In this document: piece after piece, positions 30,201 to 39,404 of the stretch
How the letters are laid out: the number at the start of each line of letters is the position of its first letter
Numbering within the stretch: the first letter of the stretch is position 1
Assembly: GCA_018398765.1 (NCBI GenBank)
Contig: JAHBMJ010000541.1
Coordinates: forward strand, 1 to 39,404
From: Chromera velia
Lineage: Eukaryota; Sar; Chromeraceae
Length of the DNA: 39,404 nt
Direction of reading: 5' to 3'
Made by a program: the position numbers and the translations under genes
The notes under the pieces: model-generated
The model's input: only the letters and a program-made list of their open reading frames with translations
Told to the model about the DNA's origin: nothing
Databases searched by the model: none

Positions 30201-33200
30201 AAACCTGTGAAGGTCAGTCAACCCACCCTCGGGCAGAGGTGGACGATAGGGAAGACAGAGACACGGGACTGCAACGTTTCGCTGGACTTGGGGGACCACC
30301 TGCTCCTCCTCACACGGTGTTGCAATGGCACCTTTGGCGTCTTGCTGCTCTGCACTGAAGGTTGGCAAGCTACACAATGCAGCTTGGGGTGTCGGTGCAG
30401 GGGGCTGGGCTTCTTGTGAGGAGACGGATGGTTGCTGTACTCTCTTCATGAGAACCTTGTGAGCCTCTCGCTGCGCCTGTACTTGAGCATGTTGCTGGGA
30501 AGAACGTCTGACGAAATCTGGGCTGTCTGGCTCGGGAGGGCGGTCTTGCGGAGAGGGGGGAGGTTTGTCGGGTGTGTAGATGAAGACCGGTATATCTCGT
30601 TTTTTCTTTCCGGAGCCCTTCCCACCTGATGGCTCTCCCCCCTTCTGATCATCTTGGTCCTCCTCGACGTATTCGACGTTGAAGGGTTCCAGCGCCCCTG
30701 GCGACTCCACCGAGGTGTGTCTGACCTTTCTGGGGGGGGATGTCGGGGGTGATTGCGGTCGTGATGCGGAGGCCTGGATGAAAGTGCGGGAGGGGGAAGA
30801 TAAGAGCCGCGTGGGGTCCTGCGGGGGGGCACGTGGTCCCTTCTTGCTCCTCTTCGCGGCCTTCGCCCGTGCTCTCCTCAGCGCAGCTTGCGAATGCCTG
30901 CAAAGATTCATTCATTCATTCATTCCAATGGAGAATCTCAGACAGGGCATGTATCGACGCATTGCCGATCTGACTGCCTGTTGAAACGAACTGGTTGCAC
31001 CATTCTAAGAAAACAACATGGAATAAAAGGACTTGCTTTATGATCGCCTTTCGCACACGAGAAATTCATCACTTCCGAAATTCCATCCACAAAGGACAAA
31101 AACGAAAACCTCTCAATTCTCTTATTGACACCAAAACGAATGCTGAAGAAGCAAGCAAGGCCGCCTGTTTCAATGCCCCCCCCGACTCTTTTTCTATATT
31201 ACCAGGCCTGTGCAGGAAAAGGAAGCTGATATGTCTATGTTGGAATCCCCTGAATCAAAATAAGGGTGCTGACCCTGAGCCACGTTTACTTGCGGACCCC
31301 TCCCCTTGTCCCTGCGGACTTGCACCCCCTCCTGGGGAGGCCGAAGGAGGACCGAAGAGGAGGCCGGGACTGGTCAGAGTGGGTGGAAAGAGACCGGGAG
31401 CCGATGACGTGCCGGTCTCGGGGTGGCCCGAATGTCCCCCCGGTACCCCCCACAGTGCACCTCCGAGGCCGGTGGTTGGTTCCCTTCCTGTGGAACGGCA
31501 CGGAGAGAGGTGCACTGGCACCGGTGCGTTGGCCTCCTCTGTATCTGCCCCGTGCAACAGAGGTGTGCGGGGAAAGTTCGGAACTGGATGAGTGACCTGA
31601 AGGGACGGCGAGGGGCCTGCGGATGTTGAGGGACAGTGAGTGTTGGCGGATTTGTTGTCTGTCAGCAGGTGGGGGGGGGACATTCCGGGACTTCTGACAG
31701 TGACGGTGCAAGGAGATCCTTCATGGAGCTGCTGTCTGGTGCTTCCAGTCGGACGACCAGGAGAGAGAGACTGGGCCCCGGCATCTGCAGCATGACGAGC
31801 AAGGGCCCCGGCATTGGAGTCTGCTCTGGATGCGCCCAAAGGATGAGTCTGGGGTCGGAGGAAGGGTAAGTGAGGGGAGCGATCGCTCTGTGTCGCCTGT
31901 GCTGCATGAACAGGACAGGCTGTATCTCTCTGTTCGCGTTTGGGGGAGTGGACTGGAGACCTTACTGTGATCACGGTCTGCATGCTGCTCTGCGCAGATG
32001 CCCTCCCTCCTCCTCCAGATCCACTCACACGGATTCCTACAGAGACCCCCAAGCACCCGTCAGGAGGAGGGGGACTGGGGGGATCGTGTCCCGTACTGCA
32101 GAGAGAGAGGGGATTAGTGAGACAGCTAGTCAAATGCATGTTTGTTGCACCATCAATCAAGGAATCAGAAAAAGAACGTTCATGCAGTGAAGTGCGTGTG
32201 TGTTTCTTACCTAGAAATAGGGGGGACGTGAAGGAGAGTGTCCTGCCACTCATTTGCCATTTGTCTTTTTCGTGTGCAAACATTTGAGAAAAAAAACGAA
32301 CAGCGCCGATGACCGTTTCCGTCCTCTTCTGGATGCTGACCCTTTGACGGATTCTCTGCAATCTGCTGCAAGGGAAGCTGCACCCTCCTCTGTATTCTTC
32401 TTTGCTCCTCCCTTGAGGCCGCCCCTGCCAGGTTCCTCCTCCCTCTTCCCCCTGCGTCTGGGGGGCGGTGAAGATGTGGAGGGGGAAATCTGCGGTGGTA
32501 CTTCTGTTGGGAGGGCCCCGGCCTGCCGGGGTCCTGGGCCCATTGCGGAAGTGGAAGTAACAGGGAAGACACGCTGGTGGCCTCCTGGCAACAACCACAG
32601 TACCTGCCCCGTCTCACCTCTTTCTCCTGAAAGATACCGTCCAGATCTTCCCCCCACATCTAGGAAAAGCGGCATTTGGTCTTTGAAATTCACTACTCTT
32701 CTCTCCGCAGGGTCCCCTGCTTGTTCGTGATCCCTCTCGAGGGGCGAAGGGGAACCTTGGGGGTCTGCGATGGAGGCCGCTCTTGAGGGCCCAAAATTGG
32801 GTGTTTTGCCATCCGTGTACTGGATGTACCTAGTCGCAGAGACGCCTGCCTTGGGGGGGGCCTCTCTGGTGCCCTGCGGAGACGGCGACTCCGCCTGCAG
32901 AGAAGAAGGTGGGTAACAAGGGGAAATAAATAAATTCAAACAATGTTGGATTCAGAGATTCAAATTCAAAATGAAGGGGGGAATAACGGCTCGCATGTGC
33001 TCTTTGATTCAGTAGGAAAATCAGTAAACCATACAAGGAGTAACTGTCTCTGTGACCTTTCTACCAGTTTGGCTTTTTTGTTTTCTCCCTGACCTTTCTT
33101 CCTGGATGGCATTTCTTTTTCTCTCTGACCTTTCTTCCTGGTTGGCTTTTCTTTTTCTCTCTGACCTTTCTTCCAGGTTGGATTTTCTTTTTCTCTCTGA

Positions 33201-33457
33201 CCTTTCTTCCAGGTTGGATTTTCTTTTTCTCTCTGACCTTTCTTCCAGGTTGGCTTTTCTTTTTCGGGCTTCGGGACGTTGGAGAGTTCACGTGAAGTGC
33301 CTGCAGTCGAAGTTCAGAAATGCAGATTCTTTTTCCTTTGTGTCTTTTCCTTTGTTCAGAAAGACATGGTACACTCATTTGGAAAGCGTGGCAGGGAACC
33401 AACACCAAACGCACACATTTTGCAAAACACACACACTGGCACACACACACACACACA

Positions 33458-33492
<35 letters not shown>

Positions 33493-36400
33493 GCACACAG
33501 AGAAGAACATTTCTGCACATGAACAGCGAGATGAGGGGTCGAGTGCCTTCACTCGCATCAGAATGGTGTCTCCACATGTCTGGAAAGCTGCAAATGACTG
33601 TCTTCTTTGGCTGTGAGTCTTTGAGTCGCCTAAAACACTTCCACACAAACGGACACGTTTCTTTATAGATGAGCTGTTCTCTCTGCGGAAAAAGAACTGA
33701 CAATTGTGGGAGAATCCGCTCTCCTGTCATCTCTTCTCGGACCCGGTGCGGGAGGAGGGGATGCCGGGGCCCTCAAGAGGAGAGACGGTGACGCAGAGGG
33801 CCCCCCCCTGCCCCCCTCCAGATGGACGTTAGGGGAAAGAGGGCTCTCCCTGGGGTCCACCTCCACCTGCTGCACAGACGCTGGGACAGTGCGGAAAGCC
33901 ATCGTTGGGGGTGGGGTCGGAAGGCTCTCTTGGCGTGCGGTCATATGGGGGCGGAGTAGAGGAACCTCGCTCTGGCTCTGTACTGCCGGTTGTGGGCCTG
34001 ACTCCTCCTCCTCGTGGTCTTGTGCAGGAACTTGGTATCTTACATTGACGGAAAAAGAGGGAGAATGCGCGACAGGCGCTTCTGAGTGCATAGGAAGGTG
34101 AGTTTGCCTCGGACTGTGAGACGACTGGGGAAGGGTGTGTCGAACTATTGGAGGGGACGAAGAGCTGCCCCCCAGTTTGGGAGGAGAGAGAACCGAAGCC
34201 TCGTTGGAAGTATCCATCGCCATGCGGGCTCGGACAGAAAGGGATGGGGGGGGTGGAGAGGAAGAAACAACTGGTCTTGCTTGAGTGTGGGCGTCTGGGA
34301 TCTGATTTGTTACTACCGAGATGTGCGTCTCTTCAAATCTAGTTTCCTCAGCTGTCTCTTCTTGCAATGGGGCTGCTTGACCTGCCTGGGGCACCTGGAC
34401 ACTTCCACCGGCGGCCTCTCTTTGGGGGAAGTGTTGTGCTAAAATCTGTAGTGCTACTTGCTCACTCCCTGAAGGAAGAGAGTCCTGATTCCTTTGGGGT
34501 TCTGCCGCTCCTTTCCTCCGGTCTTCCCGGGAGATCTGGGGGGGTCTCATGGGAAGGGGGAGGGGTGTGGTTTGTGTCGTTGTTGTGGGGGGAAGTGGAC
34601 AGGGCTCTGAGGTACGGTTCAATGAGATGGGAGGAGACGGGGAGGGGGGGTAGTAGTTTTGCGCATCTCCGTTGGTTAACAATGGGGGTGTCGGGTCAAC
34701 TTCTGGACAGATGTGTGGTCCTGCTGCCATTGTGGCTGTGGGAATAGAAGTGTTTGGAGGGGGCGCGATCCGCACCTCCACGTTCATGTTTTCCGGGACA
34801 GGCAACGGATTTGCCCACGCACCTGCACCCATCTGCATCGTCACTGTGGAAGCAGAAGCTTCTCTGAGAGAAGGGGAACTGATCACCTCGCACTCTCCTT
34901 CAGTCCGTGACAGGGGGTGGGGCGAGGGCTTTGCTCGTAGTGCAGGGAGAGGTGCGGGTGTTGGGGGCAGGCCTGAAAGGGGAGGATATTGAGGGGGCGT
35001 TCGCACGGAGACTTCTACTGTCTTTTGGTCGTGTCCGGGAGAGGTGGGAGGGAGGTGTTCGGCGTTCAGATGAAGTGCGGCGAATACTGGCTGTGCTGCC
35101 AGCTCGCTTGCAAAAATCGGTCGTGTGGGTGTTTTTTCGATTTGCGTTCCTGGGGTTGTGCTGTAAATGGGTGGGGGTGAGAGGGCTGGAATAGCGGGTG
35201 AGGGAGTAGTCACGTAGGTGGTTGCCGAAGGCGTACCAAAGACAGCAGTAGGTCGAATAGGGGGTGTGGCTGGGCTTGTCGGTTTTTGCCTAGTTTCTCC
35301 CAGTGTTAGTAATGGTGTTGATGCAGAGGGCATGAGAGGATGCGGTGCATAGGACCCCCCTTCTCTCTGCTGGGGGGGGTGCGGTGTCGTTCTTGGGGGG
35401 GGGCGGAAGGGTGGCGTGTTCTGGTTGGCGTCGACACGGAGACTGACCGCAACTTGGGACCCCTGAGGACGGGGCGGTGTTGGCGGGTGTAGAGACCCGG
35501 GGGGGGAGACGGAACGGCGAGGGAGCGTGACGGCAGGTGAGAGTTGTGAAGGTGCAGGAAGGAAATGATAAGACTGACTTGGATGTAGGGCTCTTGAGGC
35601 AAATGAAAATGGGGGTGTGGGGGGTCTGACCGAGCTCTGGAGTCTGGGTGGCTGTGAGGGTACTGGAATGGGATCTTCAGCCTCTACTGACGCACGCACA
35701 GGAGCCATCCGAGGAACTCTCCCACTAACGGGAGCTGCTGGAGATGTACAAACTTCCTCTTTTCCTGCTCCTGCACCTGCAGCAGTCCGTCTCAAATTCT
35801 CGAGTGAAGAACCTCCAGAGGTTTGTGGGGGGAAGGAGAGGGGGGGAGAGGAAGGTTTCAGTGGCTGCGGCTCGGGGAGACGGGAACGACCGGTGGGTGC
35901 AAACGGCGAACGGCGGGTTTCTGTGGGACCCCTGGGCCCCGGTGATTGGGACGATGACGGATGTCGCGGACCAGAGGGCCCCGGCATTTGGGGGCAATTC
36001 TCGGACACATGGGGCCCTGCCCTGGGTCCCCAGTCAACCGACGGAATCTCCCCATTGGGTATTCCAAAGGAAGTCAAAAGCCTTCGACGTGCAGGAGGAC
36101 TGAGCGATCTAAGGAGACACTCTAACATTCTGCCATCAGCTCTGGAAATCCAATTTCGCCTTGGGGGACTCTGAAGAGCTTCGCGTGTCGCTGCGGGATG
36201 GTCGGGGGGGTTTGCTTGTCTGGACGTTTGTTTTTGTTTTGCACGACTGACGAGGTTCTTTTTAAGCTGCTCTTGGGGCTGAGGGGGGGATTCAGGTAAT
36301 GAAGGAACGGGAAGGGTGATGGATTCATCGCCTGCGACTGCGCGTTGGACCCAATCTAATAAAGCACGAACAGCCGCCACCTCTCGGTTGACTTCTTCAA

Positions 36401-37383
36401 CTGCCTCTCCTGTCTCCCTCACAACTCCGTTTCTCACACTTGCCTCAGCTACCCCATCCCCACACGTGCTCGGTTCTCTGTTCGTGGAAGCAGTTGCAGA
36501 AGCTGTAAAGGATCCTGCTTTACTCAACCCTAGTTGTGCCTCAACAAGCTGCTCCTCTGGCAGGAGACCCTCGGGTAATTTCGGAGGGGGGGGCCGAGAG
36601 GGGGGAAGGGCGACTGTTTGAAGAAGCCATTTTTCAAGGGCGGTTGCGTGCTTTGCAGCCAGGCCTCTCCAATTGACTTCATCTCTAAACAGATGACCTG
36701 CAGGGGGGCGCTGATTGACTGGCTGGGGCTCCAACCAGTCGTGGCAGTAGTCAATGGGGGGTCTGAATTTCCCTCCGTCAGGGGGACTGTGGGGGGGCAC
36801 TTCCGCAGTCCTAGGAAGAGGTATACTTCTGTTTCCTAGTTGTGAACTAGTTTCTCTGGAGACCTGGTCCCCTGGCTTTGCCATTTTGGGTGATGAATCT
36901 TCCCTCCTCTGCTCTTCTTTTTCCAGCTCCCTCTCCAACAGAGTTGCACGCAGTCCTCTACTCAACGTCTCATTCAACGCCCTCGAGGGAGAAATTGTTC
37001 TCTTCGGTGACCCCCCTCCGCTGCGATTTGCTTGGCTGGAATTCTGCCGGGGAGGTAAATCAATGAGGGGAAACACAGAAGAACCAACGCCCCCCACGTT
37101 GAGAGGACTCTGACCCGTTACCCCCCCTCGCCCCTCTCGTCCCCTGCTCCCCCCCCCGCTGCTGCTATGCCTGTCGCTGCCCTCTCCTCCCGCAAAAGAC
37201 GCAGAGAGAACAAGAGTCCGACCTGAAGAGAAAAAGGGGACAAACAAAACCAATGAGAGTGAAAACATATCTGTATGTATCAGATCCTCTCAAAACAACC
37301 AAACCCATTCTTTCTCATGAACTGCAGGAAATGGGAAGAACCATGAATCATCATGGACAAACCAACGAAACAAGGACACGCAA

Positions 37384-37450
<67 letters not shown>

Positions 37451-38837
37451 CAAACATGCACACACACACACCTGCGTTTGGATGGGACTGAATCACTTCG
37501 ACTACCAGATGGACAGACGAAGCGGTGCACACAGATGGGGGTCACCCATCCAAAAAAGGCAAAGCCTCGAGAAATCGTACAACAGAGTGTCAGAGATGGA
37601 CAGGGACAAGGAATAGGGCATCAAGTGACATTTCGTAGGCAAATTCACGGACCTGCAGAAGAAGGAGGTCGTTTCACGGGAGTCGCTCCCAAGTCCAAAG
37701 CGTTATGCAAAGGGCTTGTATGCGTAGGAACGGTGCCCCTCTCTCTCTGCATCGTCTCCATCACGTCCTCCCCATTTGGCGCTCTATGAAAAACCGTCTG
37801 TTGTAGGCCCGCGGAGTTCTCTGTCTGTTGGAGCCCTGACGAGTCCCTCAGACGGTCTGACGAGGGTTGCCGTGAGGACGCAGATCTCATTGCTTCTCTC
37901 TCACCAGCCTCGACTGTCCCCTTCGAGAGGCCTCGAAGGAGCCACTCTGGGCGGGCGATTGTCTGCTGTTGGTGGGAGTGTGCAGACGAGAGACTGTCTC
38001 TGCGTTTATCAGACGTATCGTTCGAGCGCTGTCGAGTAGAGACAACTTTTGGATGGGCTGGGGGCAGCCCTCCGTGACTCAGGCGATCGGTAGATGACCG
38101 TCTTGAGCCGTCACTGCCCTTGAAGCTCTCTCGCGACGGTTGGACAAAAAGACCAGCCCCAGCAGATGCAGACGCCGCAGCTGCGGCCACTGCGGGCCCC
38201 GGTGCTGGTACAGCCGCGGCGGCTCGCGGCACGAAGCCTTCTTCGGTGGCATCGGGAGCAGGGGCGGTTGACTGAGGAGGACTACCAATCGACTGCTCCT
38301 TGGCGAATTTCCGTGGGGGAACGAGAGGGACATCCACATCGGCATTGCTCTTCTGAAGACTGCTTTTGCGAGACTCCTTTCCTTCTGAGCCTGCGGCAAT
38401 GCGGGTGACCAGAAGACCCCCACTGGAAGCAGAGGATTGGCGTCGTCTTGCTCCAGGGGGACCTGCAAACAGAATCGCACAGATGTACAGTCTGATGTAT
38501 AAAGGCACTGTGATTCCTCGACGATATGCTTGCGTACAGAAACGCATTTAGAGAGACGCGCAAACATGTCGGCACAGAGCAGCAAAGCGGCAGAGAGGAC
38601 CAGCCGCCAGAGGTATGAAACGAAGTCTTTTGAGCACTATGCATGCATCTACGTGGACTGACCTTTGGTGACTTCGTTCAAAATACGCTCTACGTCGTCG
38701 TCACTTTCTGTTGCCTTCCTGTCTTTAGAACCTCCTCTGTTAGATAGGGGAGGCTGAGAAAGGGAATCCGAATCGTCGAGACCCAAGAGGCCTGCGAGGT
38801 CAGAATCACCGATAAGAGAATCGGAGACCTGACTCAT
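27279..38837 (-). CDS. Giant Pro/Ser-rich low-complexity protein, 7 exons, about 3,156 aa, unknown function
   Basis: Exons: 38837-38663, 38462-37653, 37222-33702, 32894-32618, 32457-32211, 32095-31274, 30897-27279; 9,471 nt in frame with matching phases. It starts MSQVSDSLIGDSD, an acidic N-terminus. Most of the chain is predicted disordered: Pro, Ser, Arg, Gln and poly-Ala/Gly runs. The more ordered stretch is near residues 400-650 (YCHDWLEPQPVNQ, ALEKWLLQTV, RALLDWVQRAV, MLECLLRSLSPPARRRLL). Exon 7 carries three 10-aa repeats of the form SVTPV-x-x-x-R (near 29515-29610). Short strand-like motifs V-x-V-R recur across exons 3 and 6. No known domain was recognised; a scaffold or nuclear/cytoskeletal protein is possible but unproven. 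Splits are possible: an ATG at 30911 could start a separate gene, and the frame after exon 3 also reaches a stop at 33663. A phase-0 cassette exon candidate lies in intron 3 (33238-33300). Confidence 0.7.
33094..33273 (-). repeat. 36-bp x5 minisatellite carrying repeated splice donors
   Basis: Five units with exact 36-bp spacing (GACCTTTCTTCC at 33091, 33127, 33163, 33199 and 33235). On the coding strand each contains GAAAG|GTCAG followed by a purine tract. The unit keeps frame and encodes 12-aa repeats of the type VREKKKIQPGRK. It lies in intron 3 of the giant gene, directly after the candidate exon at 33238-33300. Confidence 0.95.
33238..33300 (-). CDS. Candidate alternative exon (21 aa) in intron 3 of the giant gene
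   Basis: A good acceptor (TCGACTGCAG) is followed by 63 nt open in frame, encoding a basic Ser/Pro peptide that begins ALHVNSPTSRSPKKK. A donor of the type common in this gene (AAG|GTCAGA) follows. Both ends are phase 0, as are the flanking exon 3 end (33702) and exon 4 start (32894), so inclusion would keep the frame. The donor lies at the edge of the 36-bp minisatellite, which repeats it. Composition matches the host protein. Not counted in the 3,156-aa model; use is inferred. Confidence 0.4.
33430..33491. repeat. (CA)n microsatellite
   Basis: Interrupted CA run in intron 3 of the giant gene; TG/GT on the transcribed strand. Confidence 0.95.
37385..37448. repeat. (CA)n microsatellite
   Basis: About 32 uninterrupted CA units in intron 2 of the giant gene (37223-37652). 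Confidence 0.97.
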
Positions 38838-39404
38838 TGCGCGGGATTGAGTTGAAGGATAGAATGAAAATTCCTTTCTTCTGATACCGAACGGTTTTAT
38901 CGACAACAGGCAACACACTGAGCGAGACTTACTGAGATTCGTACGCGATGTGTTGCTCACTCGTTCAAATACGGAGAAGTCGCACTTTGCTGCAGATCCA
39001 CAGCTCAATGCTACAGACAGGGTGTCAAAGAAACTGGAAACCACACTTCTCTACGGTCCGGACAGCAAGCAGTGGGTGGTGTTGAATCTGCTTGTGTACA
39101 ATTCTGTACAGCATGCATGCGGCCGAATCGCCCGTTGAACTGTGTACGTACGATGCACGCGTATATTCGTTCGCCTATATAGAGGCGTGCGTCAATCCCG
39201 ACGTAGGGGCCCCCGCACGCGGCCAGCTGCACGAAATAGCTCGGGGGGCTCGTACAAAATACCTTATGCAACGGCGTTGCGTAAGAGGGCTGGAGGGGGG
39301 GGGGTCTTATGCAGAGGTGGTCCCTCTGGGCGCCGCCGCATTCTAGCATCCATTACATACGCGCCGCCGCCTTATGCAACCAGCAAATTGATGCATGGCT
39401 GGGG
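38838..39404. promoter_or_regulatory. 5' flank of the giant gene
   Basis: No coding sequence recognised. ATGCATGC at 39113-39120 lies about 275 bp upstream of the ATG. Near 39263-39289 a hairpin-forming CTTATGCAAC/GTTGCGTAAG pair occurs, and TTATGCAAC recurs at 39372. The right end is GC-rich (GCGCCGCCGC). Confidence 0.45.

Noticed and set aside
32254..32730. A 158-codon plus-strand frame
   Set aside because: It is the antisense of giant-gene exons 4 and 5 and the intron between them; the minus-strand frames have consistent splice phases.
33091..33273. CRISPR array
   Set aside because: The 36-bp units abut with no unique spacers and sit in a eukaryotic intron; this is a minisatellite.
33061..33648. 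The whole 195-codon minus-strand frame as a gene
   Set aside because: Its first part is CA-repeat sequence (poly Cys-Val). Only the segment from 33300 has a credible acceptor and repeated donors.
39011..39349. A 112-codon minus-strand frame at the right edge
   Set aside because: It has no recognisable domain and uses GC-rich repeat-like sequence. It lies in the 5' flank of the giant gene.

Overview
This is eukaryotic nuclear DNA with a low gene density. It has many short introns, abundant microsatellites (CA, GA, TCTG, GGAA) and several small inverted-repeat elements. A RAP-domain protein with about 21 exons, low-complexity Ser/Pro/acidic insertions and frequent TGCATGCA motifs suggest an alveolate of the apicomplexan-chromerid lineage. 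A chromerid alga such as Chromera velia is my best guess. This is inference: no organism-specific marker is present.

I built four spliced gene models by eye. I required GT..AG introns, uninterrupted frame and matching intron phase at every junction. (1) Minus strand, 12851->2311: a RAP-domain protein of 21 exons and about 980 aa, probably organelle-targeted. (2) Plus strand, 13490->16928: a phytanoyl-CoA dioxygenase (PhyH) family enzyme of six exons and 339 aa, with all iron ligands present. (3) Minus strand, 24323->19553: a five-exon protein of about 1,284 aa that starts with a J-domain and continues into regions that look bacterial in layout. (4) Minus strand, 38837->27279: a giant, largely disordered Pro/Ser-rich protein of seven or more exons and about 3,156 aa.

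Layout: 1-2310 is non-coding with microsatellites and two palindromes. Genes 1 and 2 diverge from a 638-bp shared promoter (12852-13489) with two TGCATGCA sites. 16929-19552 is non-coding and holds nested terminal-inverted-repeat elements and a compact multi-hairpin block. 24324-27278 is AT-rich and holds a GC-rich island, a large foldback and two copies of a 376-bp MITE-like element. 38838-39404 is the 5' flank of gene 4.

The genes do not form an obvious pathway. The most unusual features are two minisatellites that multiply 5' splice sites: a 43-bp unit x3 in gene 1 and a 36-bp unit x5, in frame, in gene 4. A further oddity is a strong preference for C at intron position +3.
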